A DNA stretch of 64,000 nt from CAWHXG01 sp963833235 (GCA_963833235.1 CAWHXG010000005.1:124001-188000); one strand, 5' to 3'. Positions 1 to 9,019 are shown, counted from the stretch's first letter. The notes: generated by a model not told the origin, from the letters alone. A program made the numbers and translations.

Positions 1-384
1 TCGGACGTCTTGAAGGAACATCCCGGCAATCTTTCGGTCGGCCAGCGGCAGCGCGCCGCGGTGGTCCGGGCGACGGCAAGCCGGCCGGCGATCCTGCTGG
101 CCGACGAGCCGACCTCGGCCAGCGACCCCGACCTGCGCGACCGGGTGATCGAGCTGCTGGGGACGGCGGCCTCCGATGGCAGCGCGGTCCTCATGGTGAC
201 GCACGATCTGGGACTGGCCGAGAAGCATGGCCTTCCTTCGGTTCCCGCGGCCTACGAGCGCCGCGAGAACGGCTGGCGAACGCGCTTCGGAGACGATCTG
301 CCCGCCACCCCGCGGGGCGCTGCGACGTCCGGCACCATGCGGGCGGCCCATGCCGTTCCGCCCGCCGAAGCGGCGCCGGCATGA
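1..384 (+). CDS. ABC transporter ATP-binding protein, C-terminal part
   Basis: The reading frame is already open at base 1, so the start and the Walker A motif lie outside the window. Visible are the ABC signature LSVGQRQR, Walker B with catalytic Glu in ILLADEP, a D-loop (SASD) and the switch His in VMVTHD-like LMVTHD. These are the marks of a LolD/MacB-type ATPase that hydrolyses ATP to drive an FtsX-family permease rather than import a solute. The stop codon overlaps the start of the permease gene (ATGA), so the two are translationally coupled. The C-terminal tail is rich in Ala and Pro and looks unstructured. In the TagQRST system of Pseudomonas type VI secretion this component would be TagT; that identity is inferred from the neighbours. 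Confidence 0.88.
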   Translation, partial: SDVLKEHPGNLSVGQRQRAAVVRATASRPAILLADEPTSASDPDLRDRVIELLGTAASDGSAVLMVTHDLGLAEKHGLPSVPAAYERRENGWRTRFGDDLPATPRGAATSGTMRAAHAVPPAEAAPA

Positions 385-1559
385 TCGCGGCGGAACTTGC
401 ATTGCGGGATGCGCGGCACGACGCCCGCACGTTTCTCGGTCTGGCGTTGGCACTGGCCTCGGTGCTCGCACCCCTTCTGGTGCTGCTTGCCATGAAGACC
501 GGGATCGCCGGCGCCTTGCTGGACGAGTTGCGCACGGCGCCTGACACGCTGCGGATCGACTTCGCCGGCGACCAGACGATCTCGCCCGAGCGCTATTCCG
601 AGATCGCCGCGCTGCAGGGCGTCGGCTTCGTGGCGCCGCTGCCCCGCGGCATCTCCAGCACGGTCGAGCTCGTCGGGCCGGAGCTGCGCGCGGAATACGC
701 CTCGCTCTGGTCCACGGGGCCCGGCGACCCGATGCTGGGCGGTCTCGCAGCCCCGGAGCCGGGAGAGGTCGTCCTCTCGCCGCGGGTTGCCGGCAATCTC
801 AGGGTCGGCCCGGGCGACGAGATCGCCATCGTGCTCGCAAACGTCGATACCGGCGCTGCGTTCGAGCGCCCGCTGCGGGTGATCGGCATATCCGAGCGGC
901 TGACCGCCCGGTTCGTGCTGGTCCGCGATCAGCTCGCCTTCGCGGCCGATGCCGTCCAGCGCGGCGTCGAAGTTCCGGCCCTCGATATCCCCGGCCGTCC
1001 GGACACGGCGGACGCGCCCGACATCACGCGGCTCAGGCTCTTTGCCGCCGATCTTGCCCGTGTCGCGGAGGTCGAGAGCCGACTGACCGCGATGGGGTTC
1101 GTCGTCGAAAGCCAGGGCGAGCGGATCGACAGCATCCTGCGGCTGGAGCAGAACATGAACCGGATCCTGCTGACCATCGGCGGCCTGTCCGGCGCGGGCT
1201 TCATGATCGCCCTGGCGATCAGCCTGGGCGTCAACGTCGACCGCAAACGTCGGAGTTTGGCGATGTTGAACCTCATGGGAACGCCGACGCGCGACCTCAT
1301 GGTCTTCCCGGTGATCCAGGGGCTGCTTGTCGCGATCGTGGGGATTGCCATGGCCTTTGCGCTCTTCGCCGGGGTCGCCGCGATCCTCAATGCCACCTTC
1401 GCAGACGGGTTGCCCGCAGGGGCGCGGATCGTGACGCTGCCCCTGGGCGACGTGGCGTGGATCGTCGCAGGGACGCTTCTGGCAAGCGCGACCGCGGCCT
1501 GTCTCGGTGGGCTTCGGATCGCGCGCCTGGAACCGAAGGAGGCCCTCAGGGATGCCTGA
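381..1559 (+). CDS. FtsX/LolC-like ABC permease (TagS-like)
   Basis: 392 residues. An N-terminal membrane segment (about 18-40) is followed by a large extracytoplasmic region (about 45-255, MacB periplasmic-core-like). Three more hydrophobic segments lie near 268-290, 310-335 and 350-375. This is the four-helix layout of the FtsX/MacB permease family, which transmits mechanical or signalling change across the inner membrane instead of moving a solute. It overlaps the ATPase by 4 bp and the next gene by 8 bp, so one transcript and one complex are likely. The order ATPase, permease, FGE-like protein, lipoproteins mirrors tagT-tagS-tagR-tagQ. A lipoprotein-releasing permease (LolC/E) is the alternative, but the neighbours argue against it. 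Confidence 0.85.
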   Translation: MIAAELALRDARHDARTFLGLALALASVLAPLLVLLAMKTGIAGALLDELRTAPDTLRIDFAGDQTISPERYSEIAALQGVGFVAPLPRGISSTVELVGPELRAEYASLWSTGPGDPMLGGLAAPEPGEVVLSPRVAGNLRVGPGDEIAIVLANVDTGAAFERPLRVIGISERLTARFVLVRDQLAFAADAVQRGVEVPALDIPGRPDTADAPDITRLRLFAADLARVAEVESRLTAMGFVVESQGERIDSILRLEQNMNRILLTIGGLSGAGFMIALAISLGVNVDRKRRSLAMLNLMGTPTRDLMVFPVIQGLLVAIVGIAMAFALFAGVAAILNATFADGLPAGARIVTLPLGDVAWIVAGTLLASATAACLGGLRIARLEPKEALRDA

Positions 1560-3219
1560 TCGCACCGTCGCCGCTCGCCGCGCCTGCCTTGCCACGCTTT
1601 CGGCGCTCACCCTTTTCGCCGGCGGCCCGGCCGGCGCGCAGGATTGGCCGCTGGACGATTGGAACCCGAACGCCGCAGAGGGCGACGTCGTGCTGCCGAT
1701 GCCCTGCGGGGGGGCGATGGCCTTCCGGCAGGTCGTCACCAACCGGATCGCCGACGACCGCGAGGCACTGTATGGTGATCGGGCGATATGGATGGGCTGG
1801 AGCGGGGCGCGCGACACCGCCTTCCGGGAGGCGGAATGGAAGGATTTCGTATCGGGCGGGCTGAGCCGCGGCGAGACGCGCCACTACCTGATCGGGAAAT
1901 ACGAGCTGACCATCGGCCAGCTTGCGGCCCTCGAGGCCACGCGGGCCGGCGCGCCCTGCGGCGAGCCCGGCTTCGACGATGGACTGCCCGCTGCCGGCCT
2001 TGGGTATTTCGACGCCACGCAGGCCGCCCATGTCTATACCCTGTGGCTCTACGAGAACCAACCCGAGGCGCTGCCGCCCTCGCCCGGGGGCAACGCCTTC
2101 ATCCGGCTGCCGACCGAGGCGGAATGGGAATTCGCCGCGCGGGGGGGGGCGATGGTTTCCGACAGCGAACGCCGCAACGAGCGGCACCCGATGGACGGCT
2201 CGTTCGGCGATTACGCCTGGTCGCGGGGCACCAACTCTTCGGACGGCGAGCTGCAGTTCATCGGGCTGAAGGCCGCCAATCCGCTGGGCCTGTTCGATGT
2301 CTACGGCAACGTCGCCGAGATCGTGCTGGATCCGTTCCGCACCAACAAGGCCGGGCGCATGCATGGCCATGCCGGCGCGGTCACGATCAAGGGCGGCTCC
2401 ATCGCGTCCGATCCCGGTGAGATGCGATCTGGAAGCCGGCAGGAGCTTGCGCTCTACGATGTGCAGCTTCCGGGCGCGGTCGTGCGGCGGCGCGACGTGG
2501 GCACACGCTTCGTGGTCAATGCGACGGCAGCGGGTGACCTTGGGTTCAGCACACGCCTTGCCGAGGGCTGGGAGGAGCTCGGCCGCACCCGGACTCTGGA
2601 CGATGCGGCCCCGATCGATACACTTCGCACGATGGCCGAGGAGACATCCGATCTGGTGCTGCAGACGGAGCTCAACGCCATCGCCGGCCAGTTCGCGGCG
2701 GAGCTTCGCGCGCGAGACGAGCTTGAGGCCGAAGCCCTGAAGAACCTGCTGCTTTCGGGTGCCCTGGTGACCTACCGCCTGCTGGGCCTGCGCACGAACC
2801 TGGATGTGACGTCCGACTTTCTGGGCAGCGTGCAGCGGCAGATGGACCTTCTGCGCGCGGATGCGTCGCAGGAGGAGCGGGGTACGCTTCAGCGCCAGAT
2901 GGCGGAGGTTCTCGCGGTGCACGAGGCATCCCTCGACGATTTCGGCAATTTCGCCGAGGTCTATGCCGAGACGTTCCTTCGCCTGCGCGAGAACTACGAG
3001 GTGCAGCAGATGCGGACTAGCGCGCTTGCCCTGCTCGATGACCTCGATGCCCAGGGCCGCGGCCTTCTCGCCAACAGCCTCACGCTGCTCGCCGCGCAGG
3101 TGCGCGACTACGACGAGGGGCGCGGCTGGGACAGGGAACGCCAGGTGCTCGAGCTTCTGAAGTTGGGCAGTCCCACCGATGGCGAGCCGGACTGGTTCAG
3201 GGAGGCCGTCAGCCGTTGA
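1552..3219 (+). CDS. Secreted formylglycine-generating-enzyme-like (SUMF1) protein, TagR-like
   Basis: 555 residues from ATG 1552, chosen because AAGGAGG lies 8-14 bases upstream and a typical signal peptide follows, with cleavage after AGAQ-type residues near 30. The FGE-sulfatase fold is recognisable from KYELTIGQL, RLPTEAEWEFAARGG, a GLFDVYGNVAE block, the IKGGS motif and DVGTRFVV, covering about residues 40-330. The remaining 220 residues are a helical, charged extension not found in catalytic FGE. No clear active-site Cys pair was seen near the end of the fold, so a binding rather than oxidase role is likely, as for TagR, which sits in the periplasm and activates PpkA. It overlaps the permease gene by 8 bp. 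Confidence 0.82.
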   Translation: MPDRTVAARRACLATLSALTLFAGGPAGAQDWPLDDWNPNAAEGDVVLPMPCGGAMAFRQVVTNRIADDREALYGDRAIWMGWSGARDTAFREAEWKDFVSGGLSRGETRHYLIGKYELTIGQLAALEATRAGAPCGEPGFDDGLPAAGLGYFDATQAAHVYTLWLYENQPEALPPSPGGNAFIRLPTEAEWEFAARGGAMVSDSERRNERHPMDGSFGDYAWSRGTNSSDGELQFIGLKAANPLGLFDVYGNVAEIVLDPFRTNKAGRMHGHAGAVTIKGGSIASDPGEMRSGSRQELALYDVQLPGAVVRRRDVGTRFVVNATAAGDLGFSTRLAEGWEELGRTRTLDDAAPIDTLRTMAEETSDLVLQTELNAIAGQFAAELRARDELEAEALKNLLLSGALVTYRLLGLRTNLDVTSDFLGSVQRQMDLLRADASQEERGTLQRQMAEVLAVHEASLDDFGNFAEVYAETFLRLRENYEVQQMRTSALALLDDLDAQGRGLLANSLTLLAAQVRDYDEGRGWDRERQVLELLKLGSPTDGEPDWFREAVSR

Positions 3220-3282
3220 TCGGTCGGGAAGCCTCGGTTACCATACGTTAGTTGCAAGAATATCGGATTCAGGAGAACGCAG

Positions 3283-4029
3283 GTGATAGTCAACAAGTCC
3301 ATTTCGGCGCTGCTCGCCGCGACGCTCATGCTCATGGCGTGCGACGACATTCCATTGCCGGGCAATCTCGCACCCGAGAACGCGCAGTTTCTCAGCGCCG
3401 AGGAAAACCAGATCCGGCAAGTCGAACGCAAGCGGGTCCAGACGGCAACGGCGGTTGGCTGCATCGGTGGCGGGCTGATCGGCGGTGTCGTGGCCAACCA
3501 AAGCGATCTCAGCCGTAATCAGCAGATCCTCGTGGCGGGCGTCGGCTGCGCCCTTGGCGGGTTAGCCGGCCGGGCCAGCGGGCAGTATGTCAACACCAGA
3601 ACCCGGGATTTTTCCAACCAACAGCAGGGCTACCGCTCGATCATCGCCGCGGCCGACCAGGACATTGCGAACTACCGCTCCCTGAACGCGACGACCTCGC
3701 GGCTGGTCGGCCAGCAGCGCAGCAAGGTCGCGCGCCTGAATGCGCAGTACAAGGCTGGATCGCTGCAGAAGGACCAGTACCGCGCCCAGATCGCTTCGGC
3801 CGACACCAACCTGCGCACTTTGCGCAACCAGACCTCCGCCATCGACAAGCAGATTTCGGTCATGCAGGAGGATAGCCAGAAGATCTCGCAGAGCGGCGCC
3901 AGCACCAGTCAGCTCGACACGCGCATCGCGCGACTGCGGGCGGAGAAGACCAGGCTGGAAAGCAACCGCAGCGCGCTTGCCCGCGTCTACAGCGATGTGC
4001 CGTCCGATGTCGCACGCGTCTCGATCTGA
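3283..4029 (+). CDS. Glycine-zipper coiled-coil lipoprotein (possible TagQ-like)
   Basis: 248 residues from GTG 3283, with AGGAG about 10 bases upstream. A lipobox (LMAC, Cys20) ends the signal peptide. The residue after Cys is Asp, which in E. coli retains lipoproteins in the inner membrane; whether this holds here is unknown. Residues about 58-95 contain two Gly-rich stretches (GCIGGGLIGG and GCALGGLAG) like the glycine zippers of Rcs-type lipoproteins. Residues 100-240 are Gln/Arg-rich heptads that should form a coiled coil. It lies between the FGE-like gene and a second lipoprotein on the same strand, so a role as tether for the secreted FGE-like protein is plausible but unproven. Confidence 0.78.
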   Translation: MIVNKSISALLAATLMLMACDDIPLPGNLAPENAQFLSAEENQIRQVERKRVQTATAVGCIGGGLIGGVVANQSDLSRNQQILVAGVGCALGGLAGRASGQYVNTRTRDFSNQQQGYRSIIAAADQDIANYRSLNATTSRLVGQQRSKVARLNAQYKAGSLQKDQYRAQIASADTNLRTLRNQTSAIDKQISVMQEDSQKISQSGASTSQLDTRIARLRAEKTRLESNRSALARVYSDVPSDVARVSI

Positions 4030-4039
4030 GGGTGGCCTG

Positions 4040-4528
4040 ATGTCTGTAAAAATGTTCCTTGCCGGCGGTTTGGGCCTTGGCCTCGTCCTCGGCGGCTGCA
4101 GTCCTTCCGCCTGCGGCGATCCAAGAACCGATGGCCTCCTCGCCGCAGCCGGTTGCACGGCTGGCGGGGGCTATCAGGGTCAGACCGATGCGCTGGCGCG
4201 GACGGCCGGGGAGCGGCAGGCGCTCGCTGGCCAGCTTGCCCGCGAGAATGCCGGTCTGCGCGACAGGCTGGGGCAGCTTCAGGGTGCCGAACGTCAGGCG
4301 ACCCAGCGACTGATCGGGGTCAACAGCCAGATCGCTTCGCTCGATGGCGATCTGGAGCGACGTCGGCGCCAGCAGGAGATGACGCAAGGAGAGTATGCGA
4401 TCATGCGCTCCGAACTGAATAGCCTGAATGCTCAGCGCGCGCGGATCGATCCCGACGATTCCGATGCCGCGGCCGAGATCGCCTCGCTCGAGGCGCAGGT
4501 GGCCGAACTTCGCAGCCTGATCGATTGA
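4040..4528 (+). CDS. Small coiled-coil lipoprotein
   Basis: 162 residues from ATG 4040, ten bases after the previous stop. The signal peptide ends at lipobox LGGC (Cys20). A Gly-rich patch follows, then about 100 residues of Gln/Glu/Arg-rich heptads predicted to form a coiled coil. It resembles its upstream neighbour in architecture (lipobox, Gly-rich patch, coiled coil) but is shorter, so the pair may be an old duplication or heteromeric partners. No enzymatic motif is visible. The gene ends seven bases before the von Willebrand A gene. Confidence 0.72.
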   Translation: MSVKMFLAGGLGLGLVLGGCSPSACGDPRTDGLLAAAGCTAGGGYQGQTDALARTAGERQALAGQLARENAGLRDRLGQLQGAERQATQRLIGVNSQIASLDGDLERRRRQQEMTQGEYAIMRSELNSLNAQRARIDPDDSDAAAEIASLEAQVAELRSLID

Positions 4529-4535
4529 GGCCGCC

Positions 4536-5657
4536 GTGGCGCTGACGGATCGGGAGGCCGCGGCTCCGCAGCGCCGCGGGGTCGGGGCAGGCGTGGCCTA
4601 TCTGCTGGCCGTCATCGTCCTGCTTCTCGGCGGCTTCGCGGCGTGGGCCTTGCTGGGGGCCTGCGGCGTCAGCGTCTTTGGCAAGACCTACCAGTTCCCG
4701 TGGTGCGAGGCCCGGATCGCTTCGTTGAACGTGCTGCGCGACGAAGAGGCCCGCAACCGCGCCATGCGCGACCGGGTCCATGACGCGGAGCTGGCCCTGC
4801 TGACGCCGGAGGCCTGCGGCCCGCCCGTCGAGCCCGTACGAGAGCCGGAGCCGGCGCCCGAACCGGAACCGGTGGAAGAGGCAGCGCTGTGCGAGCCGGG
4901 ATCGGAGCCGCTGCCCCCGCCGCAGCGGGTCGCGCTGGTTCTCGATGGATCGGGAAGCATGGAATACTCCGTCGACGTTCCGGTCGAACTGGAAGCACAG
5001 TACCTCCGCGCCTACCGCGCAATGGTGCAGGCGCAGCGCGGCGCCGGCGGCGGGTCGATCCTCGAGATGATGGGGAACGCGGCGCGGATCAATGAACTGA
5101 TCCAGCAAAACAATTCACTGGACCAGCAACTTCGCGCGGTCCCCGGACGGAGCCGCGCCGAGATGGCGCGCGAGGTCCTGCGCGATGTGGTGCGCCAGGC
5201 GCCCGACGCCCTGACCCTTGATCTGACGACATTCTCGGACTGCACCGAGGTGACGACCAGAAGCTACGGACCCGGCCAGAGGGACTCGGCGGTCTCGAGG
5301 ATCAATCAGCTCAGGCCGCAGGGCGGAACGCCGCTGGCGCGGTCGATGGAGCAGGCGGCGCAATCGTTGCAGAGCCAGGCCGAGGATGCCGAGCGGGTGA
5401 CGATGGTTCTAGTCACGGACGGCAACGACAGCTGTCAGGGGGATCCCTGCGCGACCGCCCGCAGGCTGAAAGAGCGGATGCCCAACCTGTCTATCAATGT
5501 CGTCGACTTGTCCCAGACGGAAGCGCTGCAATGCATCGCCGCGGCGACCGGCGGGACCTACAGCAGGACGCGTGGCGCGGACATTCCGGAGTTCAACGAT
5601 ATGGTCGAGGATGCGGCCGGCTATGGCGAAGGCGGGCGTTGCGCGCCGGCGGAGTGA
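4536..5657 (+). CDS. Membrane-anchored von Willebrand factor A domain protein
   Basis: 373 residues from GTG 4536. There is a short cytoplasmic N-terminus, one transmembrane helix (about 20-42), a Pro/Glu-rich linker (about 95-120) and a periplasmic vWA domain from about 130. The metal-ion-dependent adhesion site is complete: DGSGS, the Thr of QGGTPLA and the Asp of VTDGNDS. Several Cys pairs (for example NDSCQGDPC) suggest disulfides outside the cytoplasm. PpkA kinases of type VI systems carry a periplasmic vWA domain that is contacted by TagR, so this protein could be the separated sensor half. No kinase domain is present. Confidence 0.82.
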   Translation: MALTDREAAAPQRRGVGAGVAYLLAVIVLLLGGFAAWALLGACGVSVFGKTYQFPWCEARIASLNVLRDEEARNRAMRDRVHDAELALLTPEACGPPVEPVREPEPAPEPEPVEEAALCEPGSEPLPPPQRVALVLDGSGSMEYSVDVPVELEAQYLRAYRAMVQAQRGAGGGSILEMMGNAARINELIQQNNSLDQQLRAVPGRSRAEMAREVLRDVVRQAPDALTLDLTTFSDCTEVTTRSYGPGQRDSAVSRINQLRPQGGTPLARSMEQAAQSLQSQAEDAERVTMVLVTDGNDSCQGDPCATARRLKERMPNLSINVVDLSQTEALQCIAAATGGTYSRTRGADIPEFNDMVEDAAGYGEGGRCAPAE

Positions 5658-6030
5658 AGGCTGGGGTTGCCGGGCTCCACGGATGACCGGTCCTCCGGCC
5701 CTGAGAGCCGCAGTTACAGTCGTGCATCTTGGCTTAAAGGCGAGTTGCGGAATCGGATCTTGGGCGAGGGCGCTGGTGGACCGGGCGTGTGCCAGGCGGT
5801 CTGCGGCGATGCTCGTGCGAGGAACTTCTGAACGGGCGCCGCCCTCGCCGCTGCCGGGTCGGCAGTTGGGGGAGGGGGCCATCGCCGGCGTACGTGGGGC
5901 GTTGCAGGCCGATGGTGGCGAAATCGCTTGCGGATCGCCCCCGGCGATCGCGCAGTTGACTATATGGCGGCCATGTCGTCTCCGCCGGGGGAACCCGGAA
6001 TCGACGACTGGTTGAACGAGGAGATCGTCC
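5658..6030 (+). other. Intergenic stretch, no gene recognised
   Basis: 373 bases between the vWA gene and the CAP-domain gene. Frames here are short and have no recognisable protein similarity. A ribosome-binding-like GAGGAG lies about 10 bases before GTG 6031. The length leaves room for a promoter of its own for the CAP gene, but no convincing -35/-10 pair was found. Confidence 0.4.
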
Positions 6031-6948
6031 GTGACCGCATTCACGACCATCGGCATATTGCTCACGGCTGCCTTCTGCGCCAACGTCGTACCCGCCGCCG
6101 CGCAGGAGGCGGGCGAACTCGATCAACTGCGCCAGCGCGCGCTCGATCTGGTGAATGCCGCCCGCAGGGAGGCCGAGCTTCCCGCGCTGAGCCACGGTAC
6201 GGTGCTGGTCGAGGCCGCGCAGGACCACGCGGATGACATGCGCGCGCGAGACTACTACGCCCATGTCACCCCTGACGGCCGGACGCCGCGCGACCGGTTC
6301 AGCGCCGCGGGCGGCGAGAGGTGGGCGATGAGCGGCGAGAACATCGCCAAGTGCACGGGCTGCAGCCTGCCACCCGACATCGCGCGCATCGAGGCGTTCC
6401 AGGACGGCTGGATGCAGAGCCCCGAGCATCGCGAGAACATCCTGTCGCCGGGTTTCGACCGGTTCGGTTTCGGCATCGCGGGTGCGGCGGGCGAGATCTA
6501 TGCCGTCCAGACCTTTGCCGGCCCCGGACAGGACGAGGACGCGCCGGCGCTCGACGGCGCGCAGGTTCGCGCCGCAGCGCTGGACGCGGTGAACGCCCGC
6601 CGCGCAGACACTGGCCTTGCCAAGCTCGAACCGAGCGAGCCGCTCGACGCCGCGGCGGCGAAAGTGCTGGAGGCGCGCCTGTCGGGCGCGGAGATGCCGG
6701 GGAACATCTTCGGCCTTCTGCCCGAGGGGGCGACCGGCTGGACAAGCATCGAGATCCGCAGCGGCAGCCGGGGCGGATCCGGCGTGGCGCTGTCGCAAGG
6801 CGATATAGCGTCGTTCGTCGAAGATTGGGCCTCGGGCGAGGACGGTGCCATGCTTGGCGGGGCAAGCGCCGGCTATCTGGGCTTCGCCGCCTCTGCAGGA
6901 AGCGACGGGCGCGCGACCGCAGTCGCCCTGTTCGGCGGGCGCGGCTGA
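6031..6948 (+). CDS. Secreted CAP/SCP-domain protein
   Basis: 305 residues from GTG 6031, placed by the upstream GAGGAG. A signal peptide is cleaved near AAAQ (about residue 25). Residues 30-165 match the CAP superfamily: LVNAARREAELP, an HADDM helix, HVTPDGRTPRDR, the GENIAK motif and SPEHRENIL with the conserved His/Glu. Bacterial CAP proteins such as YkwD are secreted and of uncertain biochemistry. The second half (about 180-305) begins with another short DAVNARRADTGL helix, as if a CAP domain had been duplicated and then lost its conserved residues. It is co-oriented with the envelope-sensing genes, but the 373-base gap makes a shared operon uncertain. Confidence 0.8.
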   Translation: MTAFTTIGILLTAAFCANVVPAAAQEAGELDQLRQRALDLVNAARREAELPALSHGTVLVEAAQDHADDMRARDYYAHVTPDGRTPRDRFSAAGGERWAMSGENIAKCTGCSLPPDIARIEAFQDGWMQSPEHRENILSPGFDRFGFGIAGAAGEIYAVQTFAGPGQDEDAPALDGAQVRAAALDAVNARRADTGLAKLEPSEPLDAAAAKVLEARLSGAEMPGNIFGLLPEGATGWTSIEIRSGSRGGSGVALSQGDIASFVEDWASGEDGAMLGGASAGYLGFAASAGSDGRATAVALFGGRG

Positions 6949-7584
6949 TCGTACCTGCGCGCCGGCGACCCCTTGGCCGGCGGTCCACCCGCATCGTCTT
7001 CAGTCAGGCCCGAAGTGCAAGCCAACGATGGCCAACGCCAGTCCCGTCAGCCCAAGATCGCGCCAACGCTTCACATTGCCTCCCGCTTCGCGGCAAGGGC
7101 ATCGCCAACATCGGCCTCGCCCATCGCGTTTCGGCGTTTCAGGGCGCAAGGTCCAGCAAACTGCCGCTCGAGGTCGCGAGAGGGCACATCCATTCCGCCG
7201 CGGGACGTTTCGCTTCTGAACGGGTGGATGGTACTTGTTGCTTCATCACACGCGCCGGCCGGACGACCGCACCCTGCACGATGTCGAACCCCGGGAGGGG
7301 CCGTAACCGGAGACCGCCTCGTGGCCGGGGGCAGCCGGGCAGGGGTCATCCGGCCGATTGCGGGCTGATAGGATGGGCCCCCGCAGCAACGACGCTCTCG
7401 TCGAGCCCGGCCCCTCACCGACAGTCGCAGTTGCGTTGGATCTAGCTACAACGGTTCCTCAAGCCACTTGTGATGCACCTGAAGCGGATCTTCTGCAGCG
7501 ATAGTTCGCAGGGCGGGGTTCGCAGCCATTGCCCTGTGCGCGCGGGTAGTATTCCTTGCGCGGACAAGAGGAGGAGACTTGCCC
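6949..7584 (+). other. Intergenic stretch, no gene recognised
   Basis: 636 bases between the CAP gene and the TTT operon. All frames are short and Arg/Pro-rich, as expected of non-coding high-GC DNA. GAGGAG at 7571-7576 is the ribosome-binding site of the next gene. The operon promoter must lie in this stretch but is not obvious. Confidence 0.4.
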
Positions 7585-8565
7585 ATGACCACCCACATCA
7601 TCAGCCCGGCCGCGCTTGGCTGCGCGCTGGTCCTTGCGGCCACGCCGGCCTTCGCGCAGGACCAATGGCCCTCCGGGCCGCTGCACGTCTATGTCGGCTT
7701 CCCCGCGGGCTCGTCGCCCGACACGCTCGCGCGCATCGTCACGGAGCCGCTGGCCGAGCGGCTGGGCCAGCCCGTCGTGATCGAGAACCGCCCCGGCGCG
7801 GGCGGCGTGATCGGCATCCAGCAGATGCTGGCCAATGCCGATGACGACAACCTGACGTTTGGCACGACGATCAACGGACCGCTGACCACCGCGTCGCGGA
7901 TGATGGGGGATACCGGCTTCGACGTGGAGGGCGATATCGCGCCCGTCACCCTGATCGCCACGTCTCCGCTGGTGCTTGCCGTGTCGAGCCGGTCCGGGAC
8001 CGAGGATCTGGAAGGATTCGTCGACGCCGCCGGGGCGGAGGAGGAAGCCATCGCCTATGGGTCCGTCGGCCAAGGCTCCGGCGCGCACCTGACGGCGGAA
8101 CTGTTCGCCAGCGAGGCGGGCGTCACCATGCTGCACATTCCGTTCACCAGCTATGCCGAGGTCACGACCTCGATCATGGGCGGCGAGATCGACGCGGGCT
8201 TCATGGCGCCCTCGGCCGCAATGCCCCATGTGGAGGGAGGCAACATGCGGCTGCTTGGGATCACCTCGTCGGAACCGTTCGCCCAGGCACCCGACGTGCC
8301 GGTGATCGCAGGCCAGGCTGGCCTTCCCGAGACTTTCCGCGCGGAGCTCTGGAACGGGTTCATCGCACCGTCGGGCACCGATCCGGCCGTGATCGAGCGC
8401 CTGACCTCCGAGATCAACGAGATCCTCGGCGATCCGTCCGTGCAGGAACGGCTTCTGGCCATCGGCTGGCAGGCGGCCCCCGGCACGGCACAGGAGATGG
8501 AAGAGCGCATCGCCGCAGATACCGAGATGTGGGGTGGCGTGATCGACCGCATCGAGGCGCAGTAG
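7585..8565 (+). CDS. tctC: TTT transporter periplasmic binding protein (TctC/Bug family)
   Basis: 326 residues from ATG 7585, chosen over TTG 7579 because GAGGAG sits 8 bases upstream. The signal peptide ends at AFAQ. The mature protein has the Bug-family hallmarks: VGFPAGSSPDTLAR near the N-terminus, VIENRPGAGG, the YGSVGQGSG ligand loop and the C-terminal AIGWQAAPGT block. Bug/TctC proteins bind carboxylates in the periplasm and deliver them to the TctAB membrane pair. The ligand cannot be read from sequence. It is the first gene of a complete tctCBA set, with 7-base spacings. Confidence 0.92.
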   Translation: MTTHIISPAALGCALVLAATPAFAQDQWPSGPLHVYVGFPAGSSPDTLARIVTEPLAERLGQPVVIENRPGAGGVIGIQQMLANADDDNLTFGTTINGPLTTASRMMGDTGFDVEGDIAPVTLIATSPLVLAVSSRSGTEDLEGFVDAAGAEEEAIAYGSVGQGSGAHLTAELFASEAGVTMLHIPFTSYAEVTTSIMGGEIDAGFMAPSAAMPHVEGGNMRLLGITSSEPFAQAPDVPVIAGQAGLPETFRAELWNGFIAPSGTDPAVIERLTSEINEILGDPSVQERLLAIGWQAAPGTAQEMEERIAADTEMWGGVIDRIEAQ

Positions 8566-8572
8566 CCCTTCG

Positions 8573-9019
8573 ATGCGACGCGACTGGCCCGACATCTGCG
8601 GTGGCCTGGCCCTCGCGTCGATCGGCGCGGCGGCGGCGGGGTGGGCATGGCTCCACTACGACGCGGGCTCGCTTCGGCAAATGGGCCCGGGCGCCTTTCC
8701 CCTGGCGCTTGGGCTGATGCTGGCGGCCATCGGCTTGATCGTGGCACTGCCGGGACTGCGCCGGGCGGGCGAGGCCGTGCCCTTCGAGCCATGGGCAGCC
8801 GTCGGCGTCCTGGCCTCGATCCTTGTCTTCGGATTGGGGCTCAGGCCGCTCGGGCTTGTCATTGCCTCCTTCGCCGGCGTGCTCGTCGCTTCGCTGCCAG
8901 CCCCGCGGCGTGGCTGGGCCTGGCGGCTGGGCCTTGCGACAGCCGTCACACTGCTGACGGTTCTGGTGTTCCGCGCAGGGTTGCAGATGTCGCTGCCGCT
9001 CTGGCCCCGCGGTTCCTGA
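8573..9019 (+). CDS. tctB: TTT transporter small membrane subunit (TctB family)
   Basis: 148 residues with four hydrophobic segments. The motif QMGPGAFPLALGLMLA after the first helix is diagnostic of the TctB/DUF1468 family. It is the small, poorly conserved membrane partner of TctA in tripartite tricarboxylate transporters. The gene lies 7 bases after the binding protein gene and 7 bases before tctA, so all three are surely co-transcribed. Confidence 0.9.
   Translation: MRRDWPDICGGLALASIGAAAAGWAWLHYDAGSLRQMGPGAFPLALGLMLAAIGLIVALPGLRRAGEAVPFEPWAAVGVLASILVFGLGLRPLGLVIASFAGVLVASLPAPRRGWAWRLGLATAVTLLTVLVFRAGLQMSLPLWPRGS

Noticed and set aside
252..1817. Long minus-strand frame of 521 codons
   Set aside because: It is the antisense shadow of the permease and FGE-like genes, dense in Arg/Gly/Gln as expected of such shadows in GC-rich DNA.
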